A DNA stretch of 64,000 bases, from contig NZ_BBZJ01000017.1 of the NCBI RefSeq assembly GCF_001417775.1, forward strand, positions 403,181 to 467,180, given 5' to 3'. Every line of letters begins with the position of its first letter. The first letter of the stretch is position 1. The DNA comes from Streptomyces sp. TP-A0356 (lineage in GTDB: Bacteria > Actinomycetota > Actinomycetes > Streptomycetales > Streptomycetaceae). Below are positions 51,462-60,444 of the stretch, one piece after another. The position numbers and the translations under genes are program-made. The notes under the pieces are model-generated. The model saw nothing but the letters and a program-made list of their open reading frames with translations, was not told the origin of the DNA and ran no database searches.

Positions 51462-52082
51462 CTACCTGATCATGTAGATCGTGGCGAAGAGGCCGATCCA
51501 GACGACATCGACGAAGTGCCAGTAGTAGGACACGACGATGGCGGCGGTCGCCTGCTCGTGGGTGAACCTCCGCGCCGCGTAGGTGCGGCCGAGGACCAGC
51601 AGGAAGGCGATGAGACCACCCGTCACGTGCAGTCCGTGGAAGCCGGTGGTCAGGTAGAACACCGAGCCGTACGGGTCGGAGGACAGCGAGAGGCCGTCCT
51701 TCTTGACCAGCTCGGTGTACTCGAAGATCTGCCCGCCGACGAAGATCGCACCCATGATGAAGGTGACGATGAACCAGCCCCGGAGCTTCTTCACGTCCCC
51801 GCGCTCGGCGGCGAACACGCCGAGCTGGCAGGTCAGGGAGGAGAGCACCAGGATCGTGGTGTTCGTCGCCGAGAACGGGAAGTTGAGATGGCTCGCCATC
51901 TCCTTCCAGTGAGTCGGCCCGGTCACCGATCGCAGAGTGAAGTACATCGCGAAGAGGGCCGCGAAGAACATCAGCTCGGAACTCAGCCAGATGATGGTTC
52001 CGACGCTGGTGAGGTTCGGCCGGTTGACCGACGGGTGCGCGTGCCCGGTTTCTACTGTCGTTGCTGTCGCCACGACCGACAT
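51462..52082 (-). CDS. ctaE: Cytochrome c oxidase subunit III (CtaE)
   Basis: This 206-residue membrane protein has five hydrophobic segments and the family motifs [17 protein letters not shown] and FHGLHVTGG, with [11 protein letters not shown] at the C-terminus. It is the first gene of the ctaE-qcrCAB operon. Divergent from it is a response-regulator-like gene, with 187 bases between. The other oxidase subunits lie 2 kb downstream in ctaCDF. Confidence 0.94.
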   Translation of the reverse strand: MSVVATATTVETGHAHPSVNRPNLTSVGTIIWLSSELMFFAALFAMYFTLRSVTGPTHWKEMASHLNFPFSATNTTILVLSSLTCQLGVFAAERGDVKKLRGWFIVTFIMGAIFVGGQIFEYTELVKKDGLSLSSDPYGSVFYLTTGFHGLHVTGGLIAFLLVLGRTYAARRFTHEQATAAIVVSYYWHFVDVVWIGLFATIYMIR

Positions 52083-52269
52083 TATGTCGGTCGCTTATCC
52101 CGCCCTCACTCCGGGGGGTGCCGTTCGGAGTGTCCGCACCGTGTGTACTGCCCGTATGGCGCACCGAAGCCATGTCCGAACCGCTGTTGACCACGTGTTC
52201 AAGGGAGTAGCATCCGCCCCATCGGTCCGTTCCGTACGACGGCAGACACCACTGAGTACCGGAGGAAGC

Positions 52270-52671
52270 ATGCAGCCGACCGCCACGGTGCTGGTCTACA
52301 GCGACGACTCCACCACTCGCGAACAGGTGCGGCTCGCGGCCGGGCGCCGGCCCGCCCCGGACGTCCCCGTGGTCGAGTTCCTGGAGTGCGCGACGCCGGA
52401 CGCCGTCGTCAGGGAGCTGGACAAGGGCGGTATCGACGTGTGCGTCCTGGACGGCGAGGCCGTGCCGATGGGTGGCATGGGCGTCTGCCGGCAGATCAAG
52501 GACGAGATCTTCAACTGCCCGCCGGTCCTGGTGCTGATCGCGCGGCCGCAGGACGCCTGGCTGGCGACGTGGAGCCGGGCCGATGCGGCTGTGGCGCTGC
52601 CGGTGGAGCCGGTGGAGTTCGCCTCGGCCTTGGCTGCGCTGTTGCGGCGCAAGGCCCTTACGAGCGCCTAG
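52270..52671 (+). CDS. Response-regulator-like receiver protein
   Basis: This 133-residue protein resembles a single receiver domain: VLVYSDDSTTREQVRLA, then VCVLDGEAVPMGGMGVCRQIKDE with the phosphoacceptor aspartate position, and VLVLIARPQDAWL. No output domain follows. The ATG is preceded by GGAGGAAG at 52261-52268. It lies between the ctaE-qcrCAB operon and an L,D-transpeptidase gene. A link to respiration is only positional. Confidence 0.8.
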   Translation: MQPTATVLVYSDDSTTREQVRLAAGRRPAPDVPVVEFLECATPDAVVRELDKGGIDVCVLDGEAVPMGGMGVCRQIKDEIFNCPPVLVLIARPQDAWLATWSRADAAVALPVEPVEFASALAALLRRKALTSA

Positions 52672-52764
52672 CAGCTCCGAGCGCGGGCCCGTCGCGGCTT
52701 GTCGCGCGGTTCCCCGCGCCCCTGACGGGCATTCGCGCCCCCGACAGGGCTTGGATGCCCGTCG

Positions 52765-54027
52765 TCATGTCGACTCCGGGCGCAGTCGTGCGTGGTTCTG
52801 GGAGCTCTGTCCGTTGGCGGTGTCCGCGATCAGGGCGCTGCCCTCGCGCCACTTGTCCCAGTCGAGGTTCCAGTCGCCGAAGCCGTTGCCGAAGGGCTCC
52901 ATCTCCTTGCCGTTGGAGTTCACGACCTTGACGATGTCGCCCTCCCGCACGGCGTTGAAGAACCACTGGGCGTTGCTGTTGCTCATCCCGGTGCAGCCGT
53001 GGCTGACGTTGGCGTACCCCTGGAAGTCGACGGACCAGGGCGCGGCGTGCACGTACTCGCCGCTCCAGGTCACCCGGGTCGCCCAGTAGACGTTCAGGTC
53101 GTAGGAGTCGCTGGAGCTGGCGGAGATGCCGATGGTGGTCCCGCGCATACGTACGAAGTACTGCTTGGACAGGACGACCTTGACCCCGTTGCGGGTCTCG
53201 TAGCCGCGCTTGCCGGTGGTGACCGGGATCCGGTTGATCTGCTGGTCGTTCCTGTAGACCGTCAGCTGGTGCGAGGCGGCGTCCGTGACGGCGATGACGC
53301 GGTCGCCCGTGGTGAGCTTCACGGGCTTCGTCTCGCCGCCCCAGAGCCGGTCGCCGATCTTCACGCCCGGGAGGTTGCTGTGCGCCGTGATGGTGGTGTG
53401 GGCGGGCCAGTAGTCCTTGGGGCGGTAGTGCAGCGTCTTGTCGTTCACCCAGTGCCAGGAGCCCTCGACCGCGGGCACCGAGTCCACCTTGAGGGAGCGC
53501 TCGACGGTCGCCCGGGCCGCCTTGTCCTTGACGGGAACGCTGAGTTCGGCGGTGAGGGGCTGGCCGACGCCGTAGGTGCCGGACTCGGGCCCGAAGGAGA
53601 CGTTCAGCTGATTCTTGGTGCTCGGGGCGCCGGTGTCGAACTCGATGACCTTGCGCCCGGGGGCGCCGTCCTCGTCCTCCGTGCTCACCCGCACCGTGTA
53701 GTGGGTGCCCGCGGCCAGCGGCGAGGTGCTGTGCCAGCGGCTGCCGTCGGCGGAGAGTTCGCCGGCCACGTGGCGCCCCCGGGCGTCGGTGGCCGTGACG
53801 TCCGTGATGCGCCCGTCCCCGTCCGCCGCGCGGATCTCCAGGGGCTTGTCGGGGTCGGCCTTCCGGTCGGTGCCGACAGGGGCGTTGTGAGTGATCTGAC
53901 CCCCCGCGTCGTACGGCTTCGCCGAGAGCGGGTCGCCGTCGGATCCGCAGGCGGCGAGGCCCGCGCCGAGGGCGACCACCAGCAGGGTGCAGCTGACGAC
54001 CGTGCGGTCTCGCGGTGAGTGGTTCAT
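52765..54027 (-). CDS. Lipoprotein L,D-transpeptidase (YkuD)
   Basis: This 420-residue protein has a lipoprotein signal (LGAGLAACGSDG), Ig-like segments (about 45-245) and a C-terminal YkuD catalytic domain with the active-site cysteine in SHGCTGMSNSNA. The Ig-YkuD layout is typical of actinobacterial Ldt enzymes, which make 3-3 peptidoglycan cross-links. It starts 77 bases after the ctaCDF terminator. Confidence 0.93.
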   Translation of the reverse strand: MNHSPRDRTVVSCTLLVVALGAGLAACGSDGDPLSAKPYDAGGQITHNAPVGTDRKADPDKPLEIRAADGDGRITDVTATDARGRHVAGELSADGSRWHSTSPLAAGTHYTVRVSTEDEDGAPGRKVIEFDTGAPSTKNQLNVSFGPESGTYGVGQPLTAELSVPVKDKAARATVERSLKVDSVPAVEGSWHWVNDKTLHYRPKDYWPAHTTITAHSNLPGVKIGDRLWGGETKPVKLTTGDRVIAVTDAASHQLTVYRNDQQINRIPVTTGKRGYETRNGVKVVLSKQYFVRMRGTTIGISASSSDSYDLNVYWATRVTWSGEYVHAAPWSVDFQGYANVSHGCTGMSNSNAQWFFNAVREGDIVKVVNSNGKEMEPFGNGFGDWNLDWDKWREGSALIADTANGQSSQNHARLRPEST

Positions 54028-54103
54028 GGACTCACGCTATGAACGTCCGTCAACTGCGGCGCGCCCAGTGGCCCGTACGAGGGACACCGGGCGTGGCAAA
54101 CGA

Positions 54104-54141
54104 GGGAGCCCGGCCACTCCCTGTGGAGTGTCCGGGCTCCC
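54104..54141 (-). terminator. Terminator of the ctaCDF operon
   Basis: GGGAGCCCGG and CCGGGCTCCC form a 10-bp outer stem (54104-54113 and 54132-54141), with a second inner stem (CACTCC/GGAGTG). It lies 16 bases beyond the ctaF stop. Confidence 0.8.
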
Positions 54142-54157
54142 GTGCGCTCGGCGCGTG

Positions 54158-54556
54158 CTACTGGGTGCGGTTCTCGCCGCGGTAGTACTCGAAGACCCAG
54201 CCCCACAGGCCCACCAGGATCAGCGGGGCCGAGAAGTACATCAGCCACCAGCCGATCGCGATGCTCAGGAAGGCGAGCGCGCCACCGACGGCGAGGGAGA
54301 GCGGCTGCCAGCTGTGCGGGCTGAAGAAGCCGATCTCACCGGCGTCGTCCGCGACGTCGGCCTCCTTGTTGTCCTGGGCGCCCACGTCGACCCGCCGGGC
54401 CGTGAAGGCCAGGTAGTAGCCGATCATGACGCTCAGGCCGAAGGCCAGGAAGAGCGCGGTGGTGCCGGCCGGCTCCTTCGACCACAGGCCGTAGATGATG
54501 GCCATGGCGAGGATGAAGACGGCCAGCCACAGGAACATCTTGCCCTGGATCTTCAC
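54158..54556 (-). CDS. ctaF: Cytochrome c oxidase subunit 4 (actinobacterial CtaF)
   Basis: This 132-residue membrane protein has about four hydrophobic segments ([54 protein letters not shown]). It matches the short actinobacterial subunit IV of the aa3 oxidase. Its first bases overlap ctaD by 4. It is the last gene of ctaCDF. Confidence 0.92.
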   Translation of the reverse strand: MKIQGKMFLWLAVFILAMAIIYGLWSKEPAGTTALFLAFGLSVMIGYYLAFTARRVDVGAQDNKEADVADDAGEIGFFSPHSWQPLSLAVGGALAFLSIAIGWWLMYFSAPLILVGLWGWVFEYYRGENRTQ

Positions 54557-56289
54557 TTGCCGGCCTCCTTGCCACCAGCGACGGCATTGCTACCGGCACC
54601 GGCGTGCTCAAGCTGCTCGAGCGCGGCGATCTCCGGGTGGTGCAGGTCGAAGGCGGGCGATTCCGAACGGATCCGCGGCAGCGTGAGGAAGTTGTGCCGC
54701 GGCGGCGGGCAGGAGGTCGCCCACTCCAGGGAGCGGCCGAAGCCCCACGGGTCGTCGACGCCGACCGGCTTGCCGTACTTGGCCGTCTTCCACACGTTGT
54801 AGAGGAACGGCAGGATCGACAGGCCGAGCAGGAACGAGGAGATCGTCGAGACCGTGTTCAGGGCGGTGAAGCCGTCGGCCGCGAGGTAGTCCGCGTAACG
54901 ACGTGGCATGCCCTCGGCGCCCAGCCAGTGCTGCACCAGGAAGGTGCCGTGGAAGCCGATGAACAGCGTCCAGAAGGTGATCTTGCCGAGACGCTCGTCG
55001 AGCATCTTGCCGGTGAACTTCGGCCACCAGAAGTGGAAGCCGGAGAACATGGCGAAGACGACCGTACCGAAGACCACGTAGTGGAAGTGCGCCACCACGA
55101 AGTACGAGTCCGAGATGTGGAAGTCCATCGGCGGCGACGCCAGGATGACGCCGGTCAGACCACCGAACGTGAAGGTGATCAGGAAGCCGGTCGCCCAGAG
55201 CATCGGCGTCTCGAAGGACAGCGAGCCCTTCCACATCGTGCCGATCCAGTTGAAGAACTTCACGCCGGTGGGGACGGCGATGAGGAACGTCATGAAGGAG
55301 AAGAACGGAAGCAGCACGCCACCGGTGACGTACATGTGGTGCGCCCACACGGTCACGGACAGGCCGGCGATCGCGATGGTGGCACCGATGAGACCCATGT
55401 AGCCGAACATCGGCTTACGGCTGAAGACCGGGATGACCTCGGAAATGATGCCGAAGAACGGTAGCGCGATGATGTACACCTCTGGATGGCCGAAGAACCA
55501 GAAGAGGTGTTGCCACAGCAGGGCGCCGCCGTTTGCCGCGTCGAAGACGTGGGCACCGAACTTGCGGTCCGCCTCCAGGGCGAACAGCGCGGCCGCGAGG
55601 ACCGGGAAGGCCAGCAGGACCAGCACACCGGTCAGCAGCACGTTCCACACGAAGATCGGCATGCGGAACATGGTCATGCCGGGCGCGCGCATGCAGATGA
55701 TCGTGGTGATGAAGTTGACCGAGCCGAGGATGGTGCCGAAGCCGGAGAAGGCCAGGCCCATGATCCACATGTCGGCGCCGATGCCCGGCGAACGGACCGC
55801 GTCCGACAGCGGGCTGTAGGCGAACCAGCCGAAGTCGGCCGCGCCCTGCGGGGTGAGGAAGCCACCGACCGCGATGAGCGAGCCGAAGAGGTAGAGCCAG
55901 TAGGCGAACATGTTCAGCCGCGGGAACGCCACGTCGGGCGCGCCGATCTGCAGCGGCATGATCCAGTTCGCGAAACCGGCGAACAGCGGCGTCGCGAACA
56001 TCAGCAGCATGATCGTGCCGTGCATCGTGAACGCCTGGTTGAACTGCTCGTTCGACATGATCTGCAGGCCCGGGCGGGCCAGCTCGGCGCGCATGAGCAG
56101 GGCCATGACGCCGCCGATGAGGAAGAAGGCGAACGACGTGGCCAGATACAGCGTGCCGATCGTCTTGTGGTCGGTGGTGGTCAGCCACTTGACGACGACG
56201 TTGCCCGGTCGCCTGCGCCGTACCGGCAGCTCGTTCTCGTACGAGTCCTCAGCTGCGGCGGCACCCTGGGGTTCGTTGAGGATGCTCAC
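54553..56289 (-). CDS. ctaD: Cytochrome c oxidase subunit I (CtaD)
   Basis: This 578-residue heme-copper oxidase subunit has the CuB/heme site [14 protein letters not shown] with the cross-linked histidine-tyrosine pattern, [10 protein letters not shown] and [10 protein letters not shown]. About twelve membrane segments are present. It overlaps ctaC by 4 bases and ctaF by 4 bases, so the three are translated together. It reduces oxygen to water and pumps protons. Confidence 0.96.
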   Translation of the reverse strand: MSILNEPQGAAAAEDSYENELPVRRRRPGNVVVKWLTTTDHKTIGTLYLATSFAFFLIGGVMALLMRAELARPGLQIMSNEQFNQAFTMHGTIMLLMFATPLFAGFANWIMPLQIGAPDVAFPRLNMFAYWLYLFGSLIAVGGFLTPQGAADFGWFAYSPLSDAVRSPGIGADMWIMGLAFSGFGTILGSVNFITTIICMRAPGMTMFRMPIFVWNVLLTGVLVLLAFPVLAAALFALEADRKFGAHVFDAANGGALLWQHLFWFFGHPEVYIIALPFFGIISEVIPVFSRKPMFGYMGLIGATIAIAGLSVTVWAHHMYVTGGVLLPFFSFMTFLIAVPTGVKFFNWIGTMWKGSLSFETPMLWATGFLITFTFGGLTGVILASPPMDFHISDSYFVVAHFHYVVFGTVVFAMFSGFHFWWPKFTGKMLDERLGKITFWTLFIGFHGTFLVQHWLGAEGMPRRYADYLAADGFTALNTVSTISSFLLGLSILPFLYNVWKTAKYGKPVGVDDPWGFGRSLEWATSCPPPRHNFLTLPRIRSESPAFDLHHPEIAALEQLEHAGAGSNAVAGGKEAGK

Positions 56290-57245
56290 AGGTTGTTCGT
56301 CTCCCGGTTCTTCTCGTGGCTCGTCTGAGCGATGCCGGACGGGATGTAACCGGTCTGCCCCTTCTTCGCGAGGTCCTTGAGGTGCTGCTCGTACCGATCA
56401 GGGGAGACGACCTTCACGTTGAACAGCATCCGGGAGTGGTCGACGCCGCACAGCTCGGCGCACTTGCCCCGGAAGGTGCCCTCCTGGTTGGGGGTCACCT
56501 GGAAGGCGTTGGTGTGGCCCGGGATGACGTCCATCTTCATCAGGAACGGCACCACCCAGAAGGAGTGGATGACGTCACGCGAGGTGAGGACGAAGCGGAC
56601 CGTCTTGCCCTTGGGGAGCCAGAGGGTCGGGCCGGGCATGTTGTTCTGCGGGTTCCGCGTGGCGGGCGTACCGAAGTCGTACACACCGCCGGCGTTCGCC
56701 GGGAAGGCCTTCTTCAACCGGTCCGGAATCGCGTTCAGGTTCGGATCGGTCTTCGCGTCACCCGTCACCCCGGCGACCGGCGTGACGTAGTTGAAGCCCC
56801 AGCTCCACTGGTAGCCGACGACGTTGATGGTGACATCGGGCTGCTTGGAGGTGTCGAGGAGCTTCGACTCGTCGCGGGCCGTGAAGTAGAAGAGCACCGA
56901 GACGATGATGAGCGGGACCACCGTGTACAGCGCCTCGATCGGCATGTTGTACCGCGTCTGCGGAGGAACCTCGACCTTGGTGCGGCTGCGCCGGTGGAAG
57001 AACGCGCTCCACAGGATCAGGCCCCAGACCAGGCAGCCGACGGCGAGCGCGGCCGCCCAGGACCCCTGCCACAGGGAGAGGATCCGCGGAGCCTCTTCCG
57101 TGGTCGGGGTGGGCATACCAAGGCGGGGGAAGTCCTTGTATGTGCAACCGGTGGCGGTCGCCAGGACCAGGCCCGCGGTCAGTGCCTGCAGCAGCTTCCG
57201 CCGCATCGGGCGCCGCGGCGAGCGGTCGGAGCCGTTGGGACTCAC
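56286..57245 (-). CDS. ctaC: Cytochrome c oxidase subunit II (CtaC)
   Basis: This 319-residue protein has a lipoprotein-like signal ([14 protein letters not shown]), two membrane helices and a C-terminal CuA domain. CuA ligands are in [15 protein letters not shown] and [10 protein letters not shown]. It accepts electrons from the QcrC cytochrome. It begins the ctaCDF operon. A TAGGGT on the minus strand at 57350-57355 is a possible -10 upstream. Confidence 0.95.
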   Translation of the reverse strand: MSPNGSDRSPRRPMRRKLLQALTAGLVLATATGCTYKDFPRLGMPTPTTEEAPRILSLWQGSWAAALAVGCLVWGLILWSAFFHRRSRTKVEVPPQTRYNMPIEALYTVVPLIIVSVLFYFTARDESKLLDTSKQPDVTINVVGYQWSWGFNYVTPVAGVTGDAKTDPNLNAIPDRLKKAFPANAGGVYDFGTPATRNPQNNMPGPTLWLPKGKTVRFVLTSRDVIHSFWVVPFLMKMDVIPGHTNAFQVTPNQEGTFRGKCAELCGVDHSRMLFNVKVVSPDRYEQHLKDLAKKGQTGYIPSGIAQTSHEKNRETNNL

Positions 57246-57349
57246 GTAGCGCCTTCCCGAGAGTCTCGCCCGCGCGGTTGGCTGCGGCCTTCTCGCTGGT
57301 CGGTCGCCGCCCTGCGTCGGGCAGGGGTTTGGATGTTTATGCGGACCAA

Positions 57350-57355
57350 ACCCTA
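57350..57355 (-). promoter_or_regulatory. Candidate -10 box (TAGGGT) for ctaCDF
   Basis: TAGGGT on the minus strand lies 105 bases upstream of the ctaC start in an AT-richer stretch. No clear -35 is found at the usual spacing. Confidence 0.3.
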
Positions 57356-57491
57356 CTGGACGCTATTTGGGGCTGCGCGGGGAGGGTGCCCAACGCGCCG
57401 CCCGACACTCCGAAGGGGTGGAATGACCGGCTCCGGCCCCCAACTGACGGGGCCTTCCGCTCCTTCGACGAGCCGCGCGGTTCGCAGGAGT

Positions 57492-57497
57492 TAGCGT
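57492..57497 (+). promoter_or_regulatory. Leaderless -10 box (TAGCGT) of the desulfurase-TusA gene
   Basis: TAGCGT ends 6 bases before the GTG at 57504. The GCAGGAG at 57484-57490 is too far upstream for a normal Shine-Dalgarno. Confidence 0.45.
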
Positions 57498-57503
57498 TGC
57501 GGT

Positions 57504-58883
57504 GTGTCCTACTTCGACGCCGCGTCCGCCGCTCCCCTGCACCCCGTCGCCCGCCAGGCCCTGCAGGCCTCGCTCGACGAGGGGTGGGCCGATCCCGCCC
57601 GGCTGTACCGCGAGGGACGGCGGGCCCGGCTCCTGCTGGACGCGGCGCGCGAGGCGGCCGCCGAGGCGGTGGGCTGCCGCCCGGACGAGCTGGTCTTCAC
57701 CTCCTCCGGAACACGGGCGGTGCACTCCGGCATCGAGGGTGCCCTGGCGGGCCGCCGCAGGGTCGGGCGCCACCTGATCGTGTCAGCGGTCGAACACTCC
57801 TCGGTGCTTCATTCGGCGGAGGTGTTCGAGGCGGCCGGCGGGACGGTGACCCGGGTGCCGGTCTCCCGCGCGGGCGCGGTGACTCCCGGGGCGTACGCGG
57901 AGGCGTTGCGTCCGGACACCGCGCTGGCCTGCCTCCAGTCGGCCAATCACGAGGTCGGGACGGTGCAGCCGGTGGCCGAGGTGGCCGACGTGTGCCGCGC
58001 GGCCGGGGTGCCGCTGCTCGTGGACGCGGCACAGTCGCTGGGCTGGGGGCCGGTGGAGGGCGACTGGTCGGTGCTGACGGCGAGCGCGCACAAATGGGGC
58101 GGTCCCTCAGGTGTCGGACTTCTCGTCGTGCGCAAGGGGGTGCGGTTCGCAGCCCAAGGTCCCGTGGACGAGCGGGAGTCGGGGCGGTCGGCCGGGTTCG
58201 AGAACATCCCGGCGGTGGTGGCGGCCGCCGCGTCGCTGCGGGCGGTGCGGGCGCAGGCGGCTGAGGAGGCGGCGCGGCTGCGGGAGCTGACGGAGCGGAT
58301 CCGGGCCCGGGTGCCGGAGCTGGTGCCCGATGTGGAGGTGGTGGGCGATCCGGTCGGCCGCCTGCCGGGGATCGTCACCTTCTCCTGTCTCTATGTCGAT
58401 GGGGAGACACTGCTGCACGAGCTGGACCGGGCCGGCTTCTCGGTGTCGTCGGGATCGTCGTGCACGAGCAGCACGCTGACACCGAGCCATGTGCTGAAGG
58501 CGATGGGGGTGCTCACCGAGGGCAATGTCCGCGTCTCGTTGCCGCCCGGGACGCCGGCGGAGGAGGTGGACCGGTTCCTTTCGGTACTGCCGGGCGCGGT
58601 CGGGGCGGTGCGCGAGAAGCTCGGCGCGCCGTCCGTGCGGACCGCCGCCGCACGGGAGGACGCCCTCGTCGTGGACGCTCTCGGCAAGCGGTGCCCGCTC
58701 CCGGTGATCGAGCTGGCCAAGGTCATCGGGGACGTCCCGGTGGGCGACACGGTGCGCGTCCTGTCGGACGACGAGGCGGCGCGGCTGGACATCCCGGCCT
58801 GGTGCGAGATGCGGGGACAGCAGTACGTGGGAGAGGAGCCGGCGGAACGGGGCTCCGCCTATCTGGTCCGCCGGCTCTCCTAG
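57504..58883 (+). CDS. Cysteine desulfurase fused to TusA-type sulfur carrier
   Basis: This 459-residue protein has an N-terminal NifS/IscS-like domain (about 1-370): SYFDAASAAPLHP, LVDAAQSLGW, PLP lysine in TASAHKWGGPSGV and the persulfide cysteine in SGSSCTSSTLTPSHV. A C-terminal TusA domain follows (about 383-459), with DALGKRCPLPVIELAKVI carrying the CPxP cysteine. The fusion would move sulfur from cysteine straight to the carrier for tRNA thiolation, molybdenum cofactor or other sulfur uses. The start at GTG 57504 is supported by the TAGCGT box. Confidence 0.92.
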   Translation: MSYFDAASAAPLHPVARQALQASLDEGWADPARLYREGRRARLLLDAAREAAAEAVGCRPDELVFTSSGTRAVHSGIEGALAGRRRVGRHLIVSAVEHSSVLHSAEVFEAAGGTVTRVPVSRAGAVTPGAYAEALRPDTALACLQSANHEVGTVQPVAEVADVCRAAGVPLLVDAAQSLGWGPVEGDWSVLTASAHKWGGPSGVGLLVVRKGVRFAAQGPVDERESGRSAGFENIPAVVAAAASLRAVRAQAAEEAARLRELTERIRARVPELVPDVEVVGDPVGRLPGIVTFSCLYVDGETLLHELDRAGFSVSSGSSCTSSTLTPSHVLKAMGVLTEGNVRVSLPPGTPAEEVDRFLSVLPGAVGAVREKLGAPSVRTAAAREDALVVDALGKRCPLPVIELAKVIGDVPVGDTVRVLSDDEAARLDIPAWCEMRGQQYVGEEPAERGSAYLVRRLS

Positions 58884-58900
58884 GCCCGCCAGGTCCGCCC

Positions 58901-58950
58901 GGGGTCGGTCCGGATCGGTCCGGGTCGGTCCGGGTCAGTCCGGGTCGGTC
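58901..58950. repeat. Five tandem 10-bp repeats
   Basis: Units of ggggtcggtc, cggatcggtc, cgggtcggtc, cgggtcagtc and cgggtcggtc (10 bases each) fill the 77-base gap between the convergent desulfurase and PfkB genes. Slippage is the likely origin. Confidence 0.8.
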
Positions 58951-58960
58951 CGCCCGGGGG

Positions 58961-59935
58961 TCAGACCAGGTGGTGCTGGAAGTCGGCCGCGGCCTCCTCG
59001 CCGTACGCCTTGGTGAAGCGGTCCATGAAGTGGGAGCGATGCAGCTCGTACTCCTGGGTGCCCAGCGTCTCGATGACCAGGGTCGCGAGCATGCAGCCCA
59101 CCTGGGCCGCGCGCTCCAGGGACACACCCCACACCAGGCCCGACAGGAAGCCCGCCCGGAAGGCGTCGCCGACGCCCGTCGGATCGACCTTGGCCGTCTC
59201 CTCGGGCACGCCGACCTCGACCGGGTCCTGGCCGGACCGCTCGATGCGCACGCCCCGCGCGCCGAGGGTGGTCACCCGGTGGCCCACCCTGGCCAGGATC
59301 TCGGCGTCCGTCCAGCCCGTCTTGGTCTCGATGAGCCCCTTCTCGTACTCGTTGGAGAAGAGGTAGGTCGCCCCGTCCAGCAGTATCCGGATCTCGTCGC
59401 CGTTCATGCGCGCGATCTGCTGCGAGAAGTCGGCGGCGAAGGGAATGGACCGGGTGCGGCACTCCTCCGTGTGGCGCAGCATCGCCTCCGGGTCGTCGGC
59501 GCCGATCAGCACCAGGTCCAGGCCGCCCACCCGGTCGGCGACGGTCTTGAGCTCGATCAGCCGGGCCTCGCTCATCGCGCCGGCGTAGAAGGAACCGATC
59601 TGGTTGTGGTCGGCGTCGGTGGTGCACACGAAGCGGGCCGTGTGCTGGGTCCCCGAGATGTGCACGGAGGCCGTGTCCACCCCGTGCCGGTCGAGCCACG
59701 CCCGGTAGTCCCCGAAGTCCGAGCCGGCCGCGCCGACCAGGATCGGTGCGGTACCGAGCTGTCCCATACCGAAAGCGACGTTCGCGCCCACCCCGCCACG
59801 ACGTACGTCGAGACGGTCGACCAGGAAGGAGAGGGAGACCGTGTGCAGCTGGTCCGCGACGAGCTGGTCGGCGAAGCGCCCGGGGAAGGTCATGAGGTGG
59901 TCGGTGGCGATGGAGCCGGTGACTGCGATACGCAC
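58961..59935 (-). CDS. PfkB-family kinase (adenosine kinase/ribokinase type)
   Basis: This 324-residue sugar kinase has GGVGANVAFGMGQLG, the substrate loop around GSDFGDYRAWL, and the ATP-binding DPTGVGDAFRAGFL with the catalytic aspartate. In M. tuberculosis the counterpart beside ctaC (Rv2202c) is an adenosine kinase as I recall. By position this protein is likely the same, but carbohydrate kinases are hard to separate by eye. The ATG at 59935 is the first Met of the domain. Confidence 0.85.
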   Translation of the reverse strand: MRIAVTGSIATDHLMTFPGRFADQLVADQLHTVSLSFLVDRLDVRRGGVGANVAFGMGQLGTAPILVGAAGSDFGDYRAWLDRHGVDTASVHISGTQHTARFVCTTDADHNQIGSFYAGAMSEARLIELKTVADRVGGLDLVLIGADDPEAMLRHTEECRTRSIPFAADFSQQIARMNGDEIRILLDGATYLFSNEYEKGLIETKTGWTDAEILARVGHRVTTLGARGVRIERSGQDPVEVGVPEETAKVDPTGVGDAFRAGFLSGLVWGVSLERAAQVGCMLATLVIETLGTQEYELHRSHFMDRFTKAYGEEAAADFQHHLV

Positions 59936-60056
59936 GACGAGGACACGCTCCTGTGGAGGAGGGGGATTGACAGTTCACGCTACCCGGTCGACCCGGTCCT
60001 CTGAAGCAGGCAAAACTACCCGATAGTAGATCTTTCTTCGTGGGCTCTACCGTGCC

Positions 60057-60062
60057 TACGGT
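60057..60062 (+). promoter_or_regulatory. Leaderless -10 box (TACGGT) before a small gene
   Basis: TACGGT ends 6 bases before the ATG at 60069. It is the main sequence support that the short ORF downstream is expressed. Confidence 0.4.
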
Positions 60063-60068
60063 GCGAGT

Positions 60069-60278
60069 ATGACGAAGCTCGATGCCCATGGCACCGCCCC
60101 GCTCGACACGGAAGGGGACCTGGCGTCGCTGCGCGGCGACTGCGCCCGGATGACTCCCCATTGGGCCGCGCCCGAGAAGGCCGCGTCCCGGCCGGTCTCC
60201 CCGTCCCGGATCCACGGCGTCCGGGTGCCGCCCGCCTCGGCCCGCCTCCTGGACGCGATGTCCGACTACGGGGACTGA
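60069..60278 (+). CDS. Small hypothetical protein
   Basis: This 69-residue protein has no recognisable domain and no membrane segment. It is mostly polar, with a Trp and a C-terminal SDYGD. It is divergent from the PfkB-type kinase and has a leaderless-type TACGGT 6 bases upstream. GC-rich third positions fit coding. I cannot name a role. Confidence 0.55.
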   Translation: MTKLDAHGTAPLDTEGDLASLRGDCARMTPHWAAPEKAASRPVSPSRIHGVRVPPASARLLDAMSDYGD

Positions 60279-60444
60279 CCGGGCGCCTTCGTCGAACCGG
60301 GCGCGTCCGTGAGGGAACCGTGCGCTCCCCCGCTGCGTCCCATTGCCGTCCCCCGTAAGGGGGAGGCGGGGTACGACCTTGTTGTGCGCTGCACCAGCGC
60401 GGAAGGGTCTCCTGGGACAGCAGTGGAGCCGAAGGAGCGATGCG

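Noticed and set aside
58901..58950. CRISPR-like repeat array
   Set aside because: The units are contiguous 10-mers with no spacers and no cas genes, so they are a simple tandem repeat.
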